Below are positions 35,048 to 43,720 of a stretch of DNA of 64,000 nt, piece by piece (position 1 is the first letter of the stretch; each line of letters starts with the position of its first letter). The DNA comes from an uncultured Aquimarina sp. (GTDB taxonomy: Bacteria > Bacteroidota > Bacteroidia > Flavobacteriales > Flavobacteriaceae): the NCBI GenBank assembly GCA_947496705.1, contig CANMDW010000014.1, forward strand, positions 1 through 64,000, read 5' to 3'. The position numbers and the translations under genes were made by a program. The notes below the pieces were generated by a model. That model ran no database searches, was not told the DNA's origin, and saw only the letters and a program-made list of their open reading frames with translations.

Positions 35048-36040
35048 ATGATACTAATCGATAATGAAGGAAATCACGACCCAAGGATCAACCTGGCGTT
35101 AGAAGAATATGTAGTTCGCAATTTTAATCCCGAAGAGGATTATGTGTTGTTTTATGTAAACCAACCCTCTTTGATCATAGGGAAAAACCAAAATACCATC
35201 GAGGAAATTAATACAGATTATGTAAAAAAGAAAGACATTATTGTGGTTCGTAGAATTTCTGGCGGAGGCACAGTTTACCATGATTTCGGAAACCTCAATT
35301 TCAGCTTCCTTACCCGCTATGATCCATCCAGGATAAATAATTTTGCACAGTTCAATCAGCCCATTATGGAAGCCCTTAAAAGTCTGGGTATATCTGCAGA
35401 AATGACAGGGCGCAATGATATTGTAGCCGATGGCAAAAAAATTTCGGGCAATGCACAGTTTTCTACTACAAAAAAAATGTTTAGCCATGGGACACTGCTT
35501 TTTGATTCTGATATGAGCCAACTGTCCAAATCGCTTAATGTTAAACCAGATAAAATTGAATCTAAAGGAATGAAATCTGTAAGAAGTAGAGTAGCAAATA
35601 TTTCAGAATTATTGGATTCCTCTATAAGCTTGAATGAATTTAAGCAGATCATTATGGAGTTCATTTTTAAGAAAGAGTTAAACCGTACATACCAATTAAA
35701 TGAACAGGAATGGGAAGGAGTTTATGAACTCTCCAAAAACAAATACCAAACTTGGGAATGGAATTATGGTCGTTCACCAGAATTCAATATCCAGAGAATA
35801 CATCGTTTTCCTTTTGGTCAAATAGATGCCCGAATCCATGTCAAAGAAAATAGGGTGATTGGTATTAAGTTTTATGGCGACTTTCTGGCACATGGTGATG
35901 TTGCTATGCTCGAACAGAAGCTTATAGGTACTCGTTACGAGCAAAATTCCTTTAAATCATCATTAATGGGAGTAGATCTGAAACAGTATTTTGGAGAACT
36001 AAGCATTGATGCTTTCTCCGAATTTATGTGTGATTTATAA
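35048..36040 (+). CDS. lplA: Lipoate-protein ligase A
   Basis: This enzyme activates lipoate with ATP and transfers it to lysines of lipoyl domains in 2-oxoacid dehydrogenases and GcvH. The 330-residue length fits single-protein LplA with its C-terminal accessory domain. Diagnostic motifs are RRISGGGTVYHD (residues 68-79), GNLNFSF after it, and GRNDIVADGKKISGNAQ (121-137), with Lys131 as the substrate-binding lysine. A core metabolic enzyme is unexpected in the middle of an immunity-like island, and it follows the same PPM promoter as the others. It could be a second, non-essential copy. Confidence 0.95.
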   Translation: MILIDNEGNHDPRINLALEEYVVRNFNPEEDYVLFYVNQPSLIIGKNQNTIEEINTDYVKKKDIIVVRRISGGGTVYHDFGNLNFSFLTRYDPSRINNFAQFNQPIMEALKSLGISAEMTGRNDIVADGKKISGNAQFSTTKKMFSHGTLLFDSDMSQLSKSLNVKPDKIESKGMKSVRSRVANISELLDSSISLNEFKQIIMEFIFKKELNRTYQLNEQEWEGVYELSKNKYQTWEWNYGRSPEFNIQRIHRFPFGQIDARIHVKENRVIGIKFYGDFLAHGDVAMLEQKLIGTRYEQNSFKSSLMGVDLKQYFGELSIDAFSEFMCDL

Positions 36041-36176
36041 AACCCGCTTATTTTAGTCCCCTAGTTAATACTACAATGCAAACCTTTATTTTAACAAAGG
36101 GATTGGTCCAATATAAACTCCCATTTTTAAAATAGGATCTAGCAATAACCCAAATGATTACCAAAAAAAGATACAA

Positions 36177-37985
36177 ATGCTTGAACTTAAAATAAAAAGA
36201 AAAAAGGAAGTAAGATGTGCCAATTGTCTTATATGGAATGACAAAGACAATAAATTTTGCCAGGAATGCTCAGTACCCATAGTACCAACCGATAACTATG
36301 GAGCTGTATTGTATCTCATACCAAATTACAAGTACAGCAGCGGATGGAAAAAGATTAAAAAGAGCCTCAAAAAAGAAAACAAAGAGAAAGTTTTATATTG
36401 GAACAACCTCTTCCGGGAGCAACTGGATCATATAAGGACATTAATTTTTGAATATTCGAATATTTCTTCAGACTTCATATTAGAAATAAAAGAAGAGATT
36501 GAAAAGACCATTTTGGTCACTGTACCCATGAGCCCTGAGAATTTTAAAATTTTCAGCGATTACAAGTTACCGGATGAAAGACTTCCACAGGATCAAAAAC
36601 TGGAATACCTTTTTCGTTCGCACCCATTACCGGTATTTCGTCATTTGGCAGCCATGAGTCTGGTTCATAGTGGTAAGGCATCCAAAGAGATCTGCTCTGC
36701 GCTGTTAGCCTGGCAGCCCCATTCGCGTAAATTACATCAGGAACGTTTGTTAACCTTGTGCCACTGGAGTGCGATGATGTATTTTGATCCATACGATACT
36801 ACTGATATTTTGGTGCTTCATGAGGAGCCAGGCATGGTGTCGCAGTGGGCAAAATTGTATTTATATCTGGCAAGGTATCAAAGAGAGGAATTAAAGCCTC
36901 AGTTGGAAACCATTATTCAAAAAGGTCCTAAACACCTGGCACTAAGCTGTGCGGTGGCACTGAACCAGTTTGTCAAAATCAAAGGCATTGTTGGTGATAC
37001 CATTAGCGAAGATACATTGGATTTACAGTTAAAATATGCCGAGGAATCACAGCTAACAATGTTTCTTCAATATCTGCAGGAAGACCATGCTGATTATGCA
37101 AAAAAAATCATTGATAAGTGTTGTAGTATAAGTGAGGAATCAAAAAATAGAGAACAGATTATTCAATGGTTATTAGTCCAGGATAAGGCAGAACTTTTTG
37201 AAGGGATTTTCCGTTGGCAAGAAATACCAGCTTTGCTAAGCATCGTTGAATACCTAATAACACTTTCGGGAGGTGTTAATATCCTGAGCAAATGGCTGCC
37301 TTTATGGATACGTCAACAGGATCCTTCTCCTCCAGATTCACTTGCCACATACATTACACAGGTTAGATTAGATTCAATAAATGAAGAAGATCGGGTAAAA
37401 TTTGAAACACTTCAGACTGAGTTTTTCGAACTTTATTTTAATCGTGTATGTGAAGAAGTTAGAAGTAACCCAAGTGAAGGCAGGAGTATTCAATTACTAG
37501 GCTATCTGTTTTCTGAAGACCGGGAGTTATCAACACACTTGGCTGATCGGTGTTTTGCTACTTTATATTATGTGGCAGGAGAGAAAAGCGATCAGAGACA
37601 ATTGTTTTTTTCGCTGACCAATAAAAATATAGAAAAGGTTAGCCCCGATGCAGATACATTTTTTGAAAAAATGAGGAAGTACCTCGAAGATCAGGAAATC
37701 AACCATAACTGCAATGAGTGGCTTGAGGAGCTTTTGAAAGCACAGTGTACATCTGAGCAAAGGTACGATCTACATACTTTGAATAGCTTCTTCAAGTTAA
37801 TGTTCAGCCTGGCTGAAAGAGATAAATTAAGAACATACACTCAATGTCAAATGCTCGAATTTCTTAGCCAAAACCTTGAGTTATTACAAGAATTCCCTGA
37901 TCTTAAATACGATCTGGAGAATCTTAAAAAACATACCAGGGATCAAAATATACTGTATTGGTTGTCTAAGATCGAAGAATCATGA
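36177..37985 (+). CDS. Zinc-ribbon helical repeat protein (602 aa)
   Basis: The N-terminus has a zinc ribbon with cysteines at 14, 17, 28 and 31 (CANC…FCQEC). The rest (residues 40-600) is helical, apparently HEAT-like or TPR-like, with segments such as AMSLVHSGKASKEICSALLAW and LALSCAVALNQFVKI. No enzymatic motif is visible. It is cytosolic. It follows lplA by 136 nt without a palindrome module and may be read from PPM16. Confidence 0.78.
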   Translation: MLELKIKRKKEVRCANCLIWNDKDNKFCQECSVPIVPTDNYGAVLYLIPNYKYSSGWKKIKKSLKKENKEKVLYWNNLFREQLDHIRTLIFEYSNISSDFILEIKEEIEKTILVTVPMSPENFKIFSDYKLPDERLPQDQKLEYLFRSHPLPVFRHLAAMSLVHSGKASKEICSALLAWQPHSRKLHQERLLTLCHWSAMMYFDPYDTTDILVLHEEPGMVSQWAKLYLYLARYQREELKPQLETIIQKGPKHLALSCAVALNQFVKIKGIVGDTISEDTLDLQLKYAEESQLTMFLQYLQEDHADYAKKIIDKCCSISEESKNREQIIQWLLVQDKAELFEGIFRWQEIPALLSIVEYLITLSGGVNILSKWLPLWIRQQDPSPPDSLATYITQVRLDSINEEDRVKFETLQTEFFELYFNRVCEEVRSNPSEGRSIQLLGYLFSEDRELSTHLADRCFATLYYVAGEKSDQRQLFFSLTNKNIEKVSPDADTFFEKMRKYLEDQEINHNCNEWLEELLKAQCTSEQRYDLHTLNSFFKLMFSLAERDKLRTYTQCQMLEFLSQNLELLQEFPDLKYDLENLKKHTRDQNILYWLSKIEES

Positions 37986-37989
37986 GAAA

Positions 37990-38040
37990 GTGTCCCTCTA
38001 TTAAGCAGGTCGCTTTATAACATATAATCCCCGATCTTTA
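37990..38040 (+). promoter_or_regulatory. PPM17: palindrome-promoter module
   Basis: Half-sites GTGTCCCTC and AAGCAGGTC with centre TATT (37990-38011), 21-nt spacer, -7 box GATCTTTA at 38033-38040. It begins 4 nt after the preceding stop. Both the arms and the -7 box are somewhat degenerate. Confidence 0.75.
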
Positions 38041-38064
38041 TCATTGAAATCAAAAATTAAAGTA

Positions 38065-39873
38065 ATGAAATTTCTCTCAATAAGTAACCTCTTTCAAGAC
38101 CTTATATCCATTATAAAAAGGTTTCCCATTGCTGTATTAGCTTCAACGGGAGGAACCATTGCCGCCATGATACTGGCAGGTAAAAATGACCTGTTTTATC
38201 AGGAGAATTATTATCTATTGAACCTGATATTTACTACTTCTTTAATGTTGCCGGCATTTATTTCGGTACAATTGTTTCTGGAATCACAGAATATAGGCTT
38301 CAAATTCAGGACTTTGAGCAAATTAGTAGGTCTGGCCGTTTTTACACTGTACTTTTTTACATTACCTCAAAAGACAAGCCTTTATGATTTTATCTTTTTT
38401 GCCTTGATCAATATAGCATTACATCTGTTAGTAGCCTTTTCCCCCTTCGTTGGTAAAAACCAGGAAAACAGTTTTTGGGAGTTTAATAAGACACTTTTTT
38501 TACGGATTTTGACCGCCATGCTGTATTTGGGTGTTTTATTTACAGGACTTTCTTTAGCGTTGCTTGCAGTTGAAAACTTGTTTGATATCAATGTTCAGGA
38601 TCATATTTACGCCAGACTGTGGTTTTTTATGGCAGGTATTTTTAACACCCTGTTTTTTCTTGGGGGTGTACCGGTTCTTAGTGCCAACAAATCCCAGAAT
38701 TACAGTTATCCCAGAGGATTGAAGGTTTTTACACAATATGTGTTGTTGCCCCTGGTAGCCATCTACCTCATTATTTTATATGCATACATGGCTAAGATAG
38801 GAGGACAATGGGACTGGCCCAAGGGATGGGTTTCCTACCTGGTACTGGGTTTTTCGGGTCTGGGGATATTGTCATTTCTATTACTACGTCCTTTACAAGG
38901 AACAAAAGGCAACAAGTGGGTAGGGCTTTTCCTGAAATGGTTTTACTTTCTGTTAATACCCTTGATTATTTTATTAGGATTGGCTGTTTTCAGAAGAGTG
39001 TACGATTATGGCATTACAGAAAACCGCTATTTTCTCATGGTTTTAACCTTTTGGCTAATGGGTGTTACCCTGTATTTCTTAATCGGTAGCAGGAAAGACA
39101 TCAAAATTATTCCTACATCCCTTTGCATAGTAGCTTTTTTAAGTGCTTTTGGTCCATGGAGGGCAATCAAAGTAGCCCAAAGTAGCCAGCTTGATCGCTT
39201 TGAGAACGCATTGCATCAAAACAATATGCTGAAAGATGGTCGGCTAATCAAAGTAAACAAAAAAGAGATCAGCTTTGAAGACCAAAAGCAGCTATCTTCT
39301 ATTGTGAGGTTCCTGGAAGGTCGTAATCAATTGGAATCAATAAAACATTACTTCCCACAGGCACCTGATTCCCTTTTTAGTAAAGAAAAATTAATATTGA
39401 ATGATAAAACCACATTGCTGGCAGAGCACATGGGGATCGATTATATATATGATTGGGAAACCCGACCTTACCAGGAAGCATCCCGGAATATTTCTCTTAG
39501 TGTAAAACACGATACAAAGTGGGATATATCTCAATATGATTACATAGTATTCTTAAATTATTGGAACGATATGGATTCGTTGGCTATGAAGTATGGCACA
39601 TTACATATGCTTTTCAATGAAAAAAAGAACACACTGGAAATTTTTGAGAGTGATGAACATATAGGTGCGGTAGCACTATCAACCCACCTCAAACTGTGGA
39701 TGGAAAAATACCCAACGCATTCGGTTGAGTTACCCTCTGGCGAATTATCCATTGAGAGCCAAAACGAAACATACAGGTTCAAACTTCATTTGGACCATAT
39801 CTCAATAGAAAAAAGAGAGGATAGTACAGAGGTATACAACATGGGAGGTATGCTCTTGATCGGGGAGAAGTGA
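38065..39873 (+). CDS. DUF4153 family integral membrane protein (602 aa)
   Basis: The ATG at 38065 is chosen over a TTG at 38044 because PPM17 would start transcription near 38047. The first 370 residues hold about ten membrane helices (for example LPAFISVQLFL, LALLAVENLFDINVQDHIYARLW, LLPLVAIYLIILYAYMAKIG). This is the DUF4153 arrangement, followed by a soluble C-terminal domain of about 230 residues. DUF4153 proteins are common in Flavobacteriia and have no established function. It is one of the few membrane proteins in the regulon. Confidence 0.88.
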   Translation: MKFLSISNLFQDLISIIKRFPIAVLASTGGTIAAMILAGKNDLFYQENYYLLNLIFTTSLMLPAFISVQLFLESQNIGFKFRTLSKLVGLAVFTLYFFTLPQKTSLYDFIFFALINIALHLLVAFSPFVGKNQENSFWEFNKTLFLRILTAMLYLGVLFTGLSLALLAVENLFDINVQDHIYARLWFFMAGIFNTLFFLGGVPVLSANKSQNYSYPRGLKVFTQYVLLPLVAIYLIILYAYMAKIGGQWDWPKGWVSYLVLGFSGLGILSFLLLRPLQGTKGNKWVGLFLKWFYFLLIPLIILLGLAVFRRVYDYGITENRYFLMVLTFWLMGVTLYFLIGSRKDIKIIPTSLCIVAFLSAFGPWRAIKVAQSSQLDRFENALHQNNMLKDGRLIKVNKKEISFEDQKQLSSIVRFLEGRNQLESIKHYFPQAPDSLFSKEKLILNDKTTLLAEHMGIDYIYDWETRPYQEASRNISLSVKHDTKWDISQYDYIVFLNYWNDMDSLAMKYGTLHMLFNEKKNTLEIFESDEHIGAVALSTHLKLWMEKYPTHSVELPSGELSIESQNETYRFKLHLDHISIEKREDSTEVYNMGGMLLIGEK

Positions 39874-39900
39874 TATATTGTTTGGCTTCAATTATTAACT

Positions 39901-40137
39901 ATGAAAAATATCAATTATAATGCCTGTGAAAAAGGTTTGGCTGAGTTTGGGAGGCAACATCCTGATGTGCTCATAGAAACGATTGTGCTGTGGCGTTATA
40001 TTTATGACTGGGTCATTGCATTAAAAGGAGATGAACAAGGGTGCATGTATGCTTATAATGGTGGTGATAGTTTTACAAATAAAATGGAAGGTACATTTTT
40101 GGATGTTTATATTCGTTATTTGAAGAATCAATTCTGA
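39901..40137 (+). CDS. Small hypothetical protein (78 aa)
   Basis: A short soluble protein (MKNINYNACEKGLAEFGRQH, then LWRYIYDWVIALKGDEQG) with no recognised family. It lies 27 nt after the DUF4153 gene and ends just before the start of the 40166 gene, so it is part of the same operon. The real-gene call rests on its compact position and protein-like composition. Confidence 0.65.
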   Translation: MKNINYNACEKGLAEFGRQHPDVLIETIVLWRYIYDWVIALKGDEQGCMYAYNGGDSFTNKMEGTFLDVYIRYLKNQF

Positions 40138-40165
40138 CTCTTTGACTAAAAAAACGATTACAACT

Positions 40166-40504
40166 ATGGGTTACAAACTATTTCTGGATGATATACGTAC
40201 GGTAGAGATGGTCTACGACAAGTCTCTGCAAAACGAGTTTGTGATAGTACGAACCTATGAGGCGTTCGTAGCATATATAAAGAAGCACGGGCTGCCAGAT
40301 TTCATCAGTTTTGATAACGATTTGGGGCTTGATGCTACTGGCGAGGTAGCACCAGACGGTTATGCTGCCGCCAAATGGCTGGTGTATACATCTGGTCTTG
40401 ACCTGAAGAAATTGAAATTCAATGTCCACTCAGCTAATCCGGTAGCTTCCAAACAAATAAAGGGATTGCTGGATAATTATATTAGATATTTAGAAGAAGA
40501 ATAA
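40166..40504 (+). CDS. Cyclic-phosphate processing receiver (cPPR) domain protein (112 aa)
   Basis: The start is ATG at 40166; a TTG at 40142 would add eight residues. The sequence matches the cPPR family: KLFLDDIRT at the N-terminus, RTYEAFVAYIKKHGLPDFISF, then DNDLGLDATGEVAPDGY and FNVHSANPVASKQIKGLLDN. The family is a receiver-like domain predicted to act on cyclic phosphates or cyclic nucleotides, often beside RNA-repair or toxin-linked genes. It is followed by a metallophosphoesterase, an enzyme type that could work on the same substrate. Confidence 0.85.
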   Translation: MGYKLFLDDIRTVEMVYDKSLQNEFVIVRTYEAFVAYIKKHGLPDFISFDNDLGLDATGEVAPDGYAAAKWLVYTSGLDLKKLKFNVHSANPVASKQIKGLLDNYIRYLEEE

Positions 40505-40549
40505 GCAGGAAAATATAAGTGAAGCCAAAAAAATAGAACAATAAAGAAT

Positions 40550-41308
40550 ATGAAAATCCAATACGCTTCCGACTTACACCTCGAATTTAAAAGCAACCAA
40601 CTTCTGCTACAGTATCGGCCGCTAAAAGTTATAGGAGATATATTGATCCTTGCGGGCGATACAACTCATATTAGAGACGATTATTTTCAGAACCCCTTTT
40701 TTGACCAGATATCCCGTGACTATAAACAAGTTTATATGATTCCGGGAAACCACGAATATTATGGGGGCTGGGATACTTCGCAAGCATACCCTACTTTGCA
40801 CAAAAAGATAAGAGATAATGTGAACATGGTAAACAACACAGTGGTAGAAACCGATGAGGTAGATTTTGTTTTCACTACTCTTTGGACCAAGATCGTCAAA
40901 CATCAATTTCATATTGTGAACGGTTTGGCTGATTTCCAGTATATAAATTATCGTGATGAAAAGCTTACGGTTCAGAATTATAATGTACTTTTTGGGCAGT
41001 CTTTTCAGTTCCTGAAACAAGCATTAAAATCCCTAAGGTCAAAAAAGACGGTGGTAATTACCCATCATTTACCCAGTTTTCTTTGCAATGCTGAAGAATT
41101 TCAAGGCTCCCTATTAAATGAAGCTTTTTGCATCGATCTTACCGATTTTATTAAAAAATCAAAACCAGACTTCTGGATTTATGGCCATAGCCATCGTAAT
41201 AAAGAACCCTTCAGAATAGGAGAGACATTGATGCTTACCAACCAAATGGGCTATGTAGATCATTATGAGGATAAGGATTTTAAGCGTAATGCGTTTTTTG
41301 AGGTTTGA
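40550..41308 (+). CDS. Calcineurin-like metallophosphoesterase (252 aa)
   Basis: All metal-ligand motifs of the calcineurin-like superfamily are present: DLH (residues 8-10), GD (35-36), GNHE (66-69), THH (171-173) and GHSH (212-215). The enzyme should be a cytosolic binuclear metal phosphoesterase; the substrate is not predictable from sequence. It lies 45 nt after the cPPR gene and is the last gene of the PPM17 operon. A convergent gene lies beyond. Confidence 0.92.
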   Translation: MKIQYASDLHLEFKSNQLLLQYRPLKVIGDILILAGDTTHIRDDYFQNPFFDQISRDYKQVYMIPGNHEYYGGWDTSQAYPTLHKKIRDNVNMVNNTVVETDEVDFVFTTLWTKIVKHQFHIVNGLADFQYINYRDEKLTVQNYNVLFGQSFQFLKQALKSLRSKKTVVITHHLPSFLCNAEEFQGSLLNEAFCIDLTDFIKKSKPDFWIYGHSHRNKEPFRIGETLMLTNQMGYVDHYEDKDFKRNAFFEV

Positions 41309-41347
41309 CTGAAACCCCAAAGTTTGAAGTCTCCTATGCCCCCGTGC

Positions 41348-41372
41348 TGTCAGGTCGACGAAAGACCCGACA
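41348..41372. other. Stem-loop in the convergent gap
   Basis: TGTCAGGTC (41348-41356) and GACCCGACA (41364-41372) pair with one mismatch around a 7-nt loop. No T-tract follows on either strand, so a terminator role for the convergent genes is possible but unproven. Confidence 0.4.
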
Positions 41373-41416
41373 ACACCAAAACGTGGTGCACTGCTAGTGG
41401 CACAAATTGAACCGAA

Positions 41417-41803
41417 TTAGCCAGGATTGGACTTTACTTGTTTGTAGGTTTTTTCAAGCTTTTCCCACTTGTCCTTACTCATCCATTTATAAGTCAGGTA
41501 TGAACTTTCAATTTCTAATTTTTTCAGAGTATTTCTATTGGCTAATGAGTCAGTAATGCTTTTTACGAGCCACTCTTCATCAAATCCTGCCCACTCTCCT
41601 GCAACGCTTAATAAATTAGGCTGAAGAACTGGAAAAACTTCATACCTGTTAATTTCTCTTACTTCGTCAAAGGTGTATGGACTCTCAATGATTTTAAACG
41701 CAATATGCCTAAAGTCAGATTCCTGAAGTTCAGTATCCAGATAGAATTCAGATAAAGCTATCCAAATTGGTTTCCGGTCTTCTATGTTACTCGCGTTTTT
41801 CAT
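41417..41803 (-). CDS. Hypothetical immunity-like protein (128 aa), minus strand
   Basis: The product is a soluble, acidic, helical protein (RKPIWIALSEFYLDTELQES, then YEVFPVLQPNLLSVAGEWAG and a final KWEKLEKTYKQVKS). Its layout, with FYLDTEL near the N-terminus and YEVFPVL in the middle, resembles a DUF7079-like small family common in immunity arrays, but I cannot confirm it. It is transcribed with the 41825-42406 gene from the leftward side of PPM18. Confidence 0.75.
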   Translation of the reverse strand: MKNASNIEDRKPIWIALSEFYLDTELQESDFRHIAFKIIESPYTFDEVREINRYEVFPVLQPNLLSVAGEWAGFDEEWLVKSITDSLANRNTLKKLEIESSYLTYKWMSKDKWEKLEKTYKQVKSNPG

Positions 41804-41824
41804 TTTAATGCATTCTCGTGCTCA

Positions 41825-42406
41825 CTAATCAAACAGTCCCCGGCTAATCCTGAATAGATCACTGTAATGAACAGTAAACCGGACTCCTTTAAACCCAGTA
41901 TTTTCAACGCCATGCTTAATGGCTTCGTGGCAGAATATACCAAGATAGGTATCTGCCTCTGTCTTGAAAACAGGAAAGTCTTTTACTCGTTCCTCATCAA
42001 ATTGAAAACCCTCCAGGTTATCATGCACGTCATAGAAAATTTCAGCCACCCCGTCCACATCTTCTGCAATTTTCAGCGGGTTAAAAATATAACCAGCACC
42101 ACCTTCATGAATAACCGGTAGAAACTCACCCGAAGTTTCCAGGGGTTTATGCAAAGCATCATAGGCCTCTTCACTGAAATACAATCGCCCGCCATTCTCT
42201 GCAATATCAGGAATAGCCTTTCCTTTGGTAAAATTACCATAGTAAAAAGTTATTTTTAAGGGTTCATGCCAGAGATGGGCATAAGGCTTTGGACTAGTAT
42301 CTATATGGAAGGGATAGTCCCAACCCAATTTTTCCTCAACATCCGCTCCATTCAATACAAAATTGAGGTAATACCGGTCATCTGTACAAATACGATAAAT
42401 AGCCAT
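41825..42406 (-). CDS. Hypothetical protein (193 aa), minus strand
   Basis: The start is taken as the ATG at 42406 (MAIYRICTDDRYYLNFVLNG), 20 nt after the leftward -7 box of PPM18; an upstream in-frame start would add four residues. The product is soluble and has the look of Imm43-type immunity proteins, with a double-domain layout around ITFYYGNFTKGKAIPDIA, but that assignment is tentative. It forms a two-gene minus-strand operon with the 41417 gene. Confidence 0.78.
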   Translation of the reverse strand: MAIYRICTDDRYYLNFVLNGADVEEKLGWDYPFHIDTSPKPYAHLWHEPLKITFYYGNFTKGKAIPDIAENGGRLYFSEEAYDALHKPLETSGEFLPVIHEGGAGYIFNPLKIAEDVDGVAEIFYDVHDNLEGFQFDEERVKDFPVFKTEADTYLGIFCHEAIKHGVENTGFKGVRFTVHYSDLFRISRGLFD

Positions 42407-42426
42407 AATATGTAGCACTAATTAGG

Positions 42427-42506
42427 CTAAAATATAAGTTTCTTCTAAAAAATACGTACCTCCAAATTAAGCGGTACGCTTTTCAGATGTATCATCCTTA
42501 TTTTTA
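42427..42506. promoter_or_regulatory. PPM18: bidirectional palindrome-promoter module
   Basis: Half-sites GTACCTCCA and AAGCGGTAC with centre AATT occupy 42456-42477. Rightward, 21 nt separate the palindrome from the -7 box TATTTTTA (42499-42506). Leftward, exactly 21 nt separate it from TATTTTAG on the minus strand (42427-42434). Genes begin on both sides at 42406 (minus) and 42592 (plus). Confidence 0.85.
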
Positions 42507-42507
42507 A

Positions 42508-42559
42508 TGAACTCATTTGAAGTTTTTGCAGCCCAGAATGAAAACTTCAAATGAGTTCA
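42508..42559. mobile_element. Miniature inverted-repeat remnant forming a 19-bp hairpin
   Basis: TGAACTCATTTGAAGTTTT (42508-42526) and its exact reverse complement (42541-42559) flank a 14-nt loop, TGCAGCCCAGAATG. The ends and the GCAGCCCAGAAT segment recur in the longer element at 62380-62539. It begins 2 nt after the rightward -7 box of PPM18, so the 5' end of the following mRNA should fold into this hairpin. Confidence 0.7.
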
Positions 42560-42591
42560 ATAAAGCATAAAAGATAAAAATACTAAAAGCA

Positions 42592-43176
42592 ATGAGAACA
42601 CTGTTCAAAACTATATTTTTGATCTTTTTCGGAATATCTGCAACAGGGCAAACTGATGTTGAAGGGTTTAAGACCTTTGCAGATTCGTTGGGATTGCAAT
42701 TTGAGATGCCAGAAGGATATGCTGTGACTCCTGTTAAAGACAATAATGACCTATGGTATTCATTTGCCATTATTAATGAAGATGCATCTATGGAGGTGCG
42801 ATATACCATTTGGTCTCTTAAGACTTTTATATTGGAATACAATGAGTCTTTAAAAAATTCAAATAGTTTGATGATTTCTCCCAATGATATCTATAAAGGA
42901 AGTATTGAGTCCAATGTTTTAAACATGACCAGTGGGTTTAGGTATGATATCATGCCTTTTCCGGATCAGGCGGTTAAAAAAGAATTTAATGCCGATGCAG
43001 GAGGCAGTTGTTTTTTTGAATTCAATTGTGAATTCGGAAAAGGATACCGGTATGGGCAATTTGTGTATTTGCATAAGGATAATATGACTGATGTAATTAT
43101 TACCTTTATGAGCAACGACAAGGAAACCCATCCCGAACTGATGAGAATCCCTTTTCATGCCCTGATATTTAAATAG
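42592..43176 (+). CDS. Secreted hypothetical protein (194 aa)
   Basis: A cleavable signal peptide is clear (TLFKTIFLIFFGISATGQ). The mature protein is about 175 residues (EGFKTFADSLGLQFEMPEGY, then NADAGGSCFFEF). No family is recognised. It is the first rightward gene of PPM18 behind an 85-nt leader that holds the inverted repeat. The lipoprotein gene that follows has a similar mature length, so the two may be partners in the periplasm. Confidence 0.8.
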   Translation: MRTLFKTIFLIFFGISATGQTDVEGFKTFADSLGLQFEMPEGYAVTPVKDNNDLWYSFAIINEDASMEVRYTIWSLKTFILEYNESLKNSNSLMISPNDIYKGSIESNVLNMTSGFRYDIMPFPDQAVKKEFNADAGGSCFFEFNCEFGKGYRYGQFVYLHKDNMTDVIITFMSNDKETHPELMRIPFHALIFK

Positions 43177-43198
43177 TTATATCCCTTAATATTGAAAA

Positions 43199-43663
43199 AT
43201 GAAAAGAATAGTAATGATAACCCTTTTGGCATTGATCCTGATACGTTGCGATTCGGGAAACAATTTTGCTAGTGAATTAAGCAAGGAAAACCTCGTTGAA
43301 TTAGCGCTAGAGGAATTAAAGATCTGTATCCTGGTTCCGGAAAAATATAGTGTATCAGAATTTGATGATTTTACAGTAATATATTCAAATCTCAGAGGAA
43401 GGCAGTTTAGTATTTCTAAAGTAAAGCCAAATATGCAAAAGAACAAATACAAAAAATCTTTTCACTTCGAGAATGGGGCAATTCTGAAATATTACACTTT
43501 TGTTAAAGAAGGAGGCAATGGTGGCCCCGAATATGAACTGGAAGGAATTTTTGAATTCGAAAATGAGAAGTTTCTAATCAATTCAACAGATCAAAGAGAG
43601 TATGGAAAAGGAACCCCTGAATTTTGTATGAAATACCTGTCTACCATAAAGAAACTAAAATAG
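43199..43663 (+). CDS. Hypothetical lipoprotein (154 aa)
   Basis: The N-terminus is a lipoprotein signal (VMITLLALILIRCDSG) with the lipobox cysteine at residue 17. The mature part is beta-rich (ICILVPEKYSVSEFDDFTVI, QFSISKVKP, then GGNGGPEYELEGIFEFENEK). Periplasmic lipoproteins of this size include immunity proteins against cell-wall-targeting effectors, but no family match is claimed. It is co-transcribed with the 42592 and 43721 genes. Confidence 0.8.
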   Translation: MKRIVMITLLALILIRCDSGNNFASELSKENLVELALEELKICILVPEKYSVSEFDDFTVIYSNLRGRQFSISKVKPNMQKNKYKKSFHFENGAILKYYTFVKEGGNGGPEYELEGIFEFENEKFLINSTDQREYGKGTPEFCMKYLSTIKKLK

Positions 43664-43720
43664 TAACAGGTAATTCTTTGTGTGATTTAAATAGTAATCT
43701 GAAGATTTGAGAAAAACATA

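Noticed and set aside
38808..39089. A plus-strand open frame inside the DUF4153 gene
   Set aside because: It lies fully within a well-supported membrane-protein gene in another frame.
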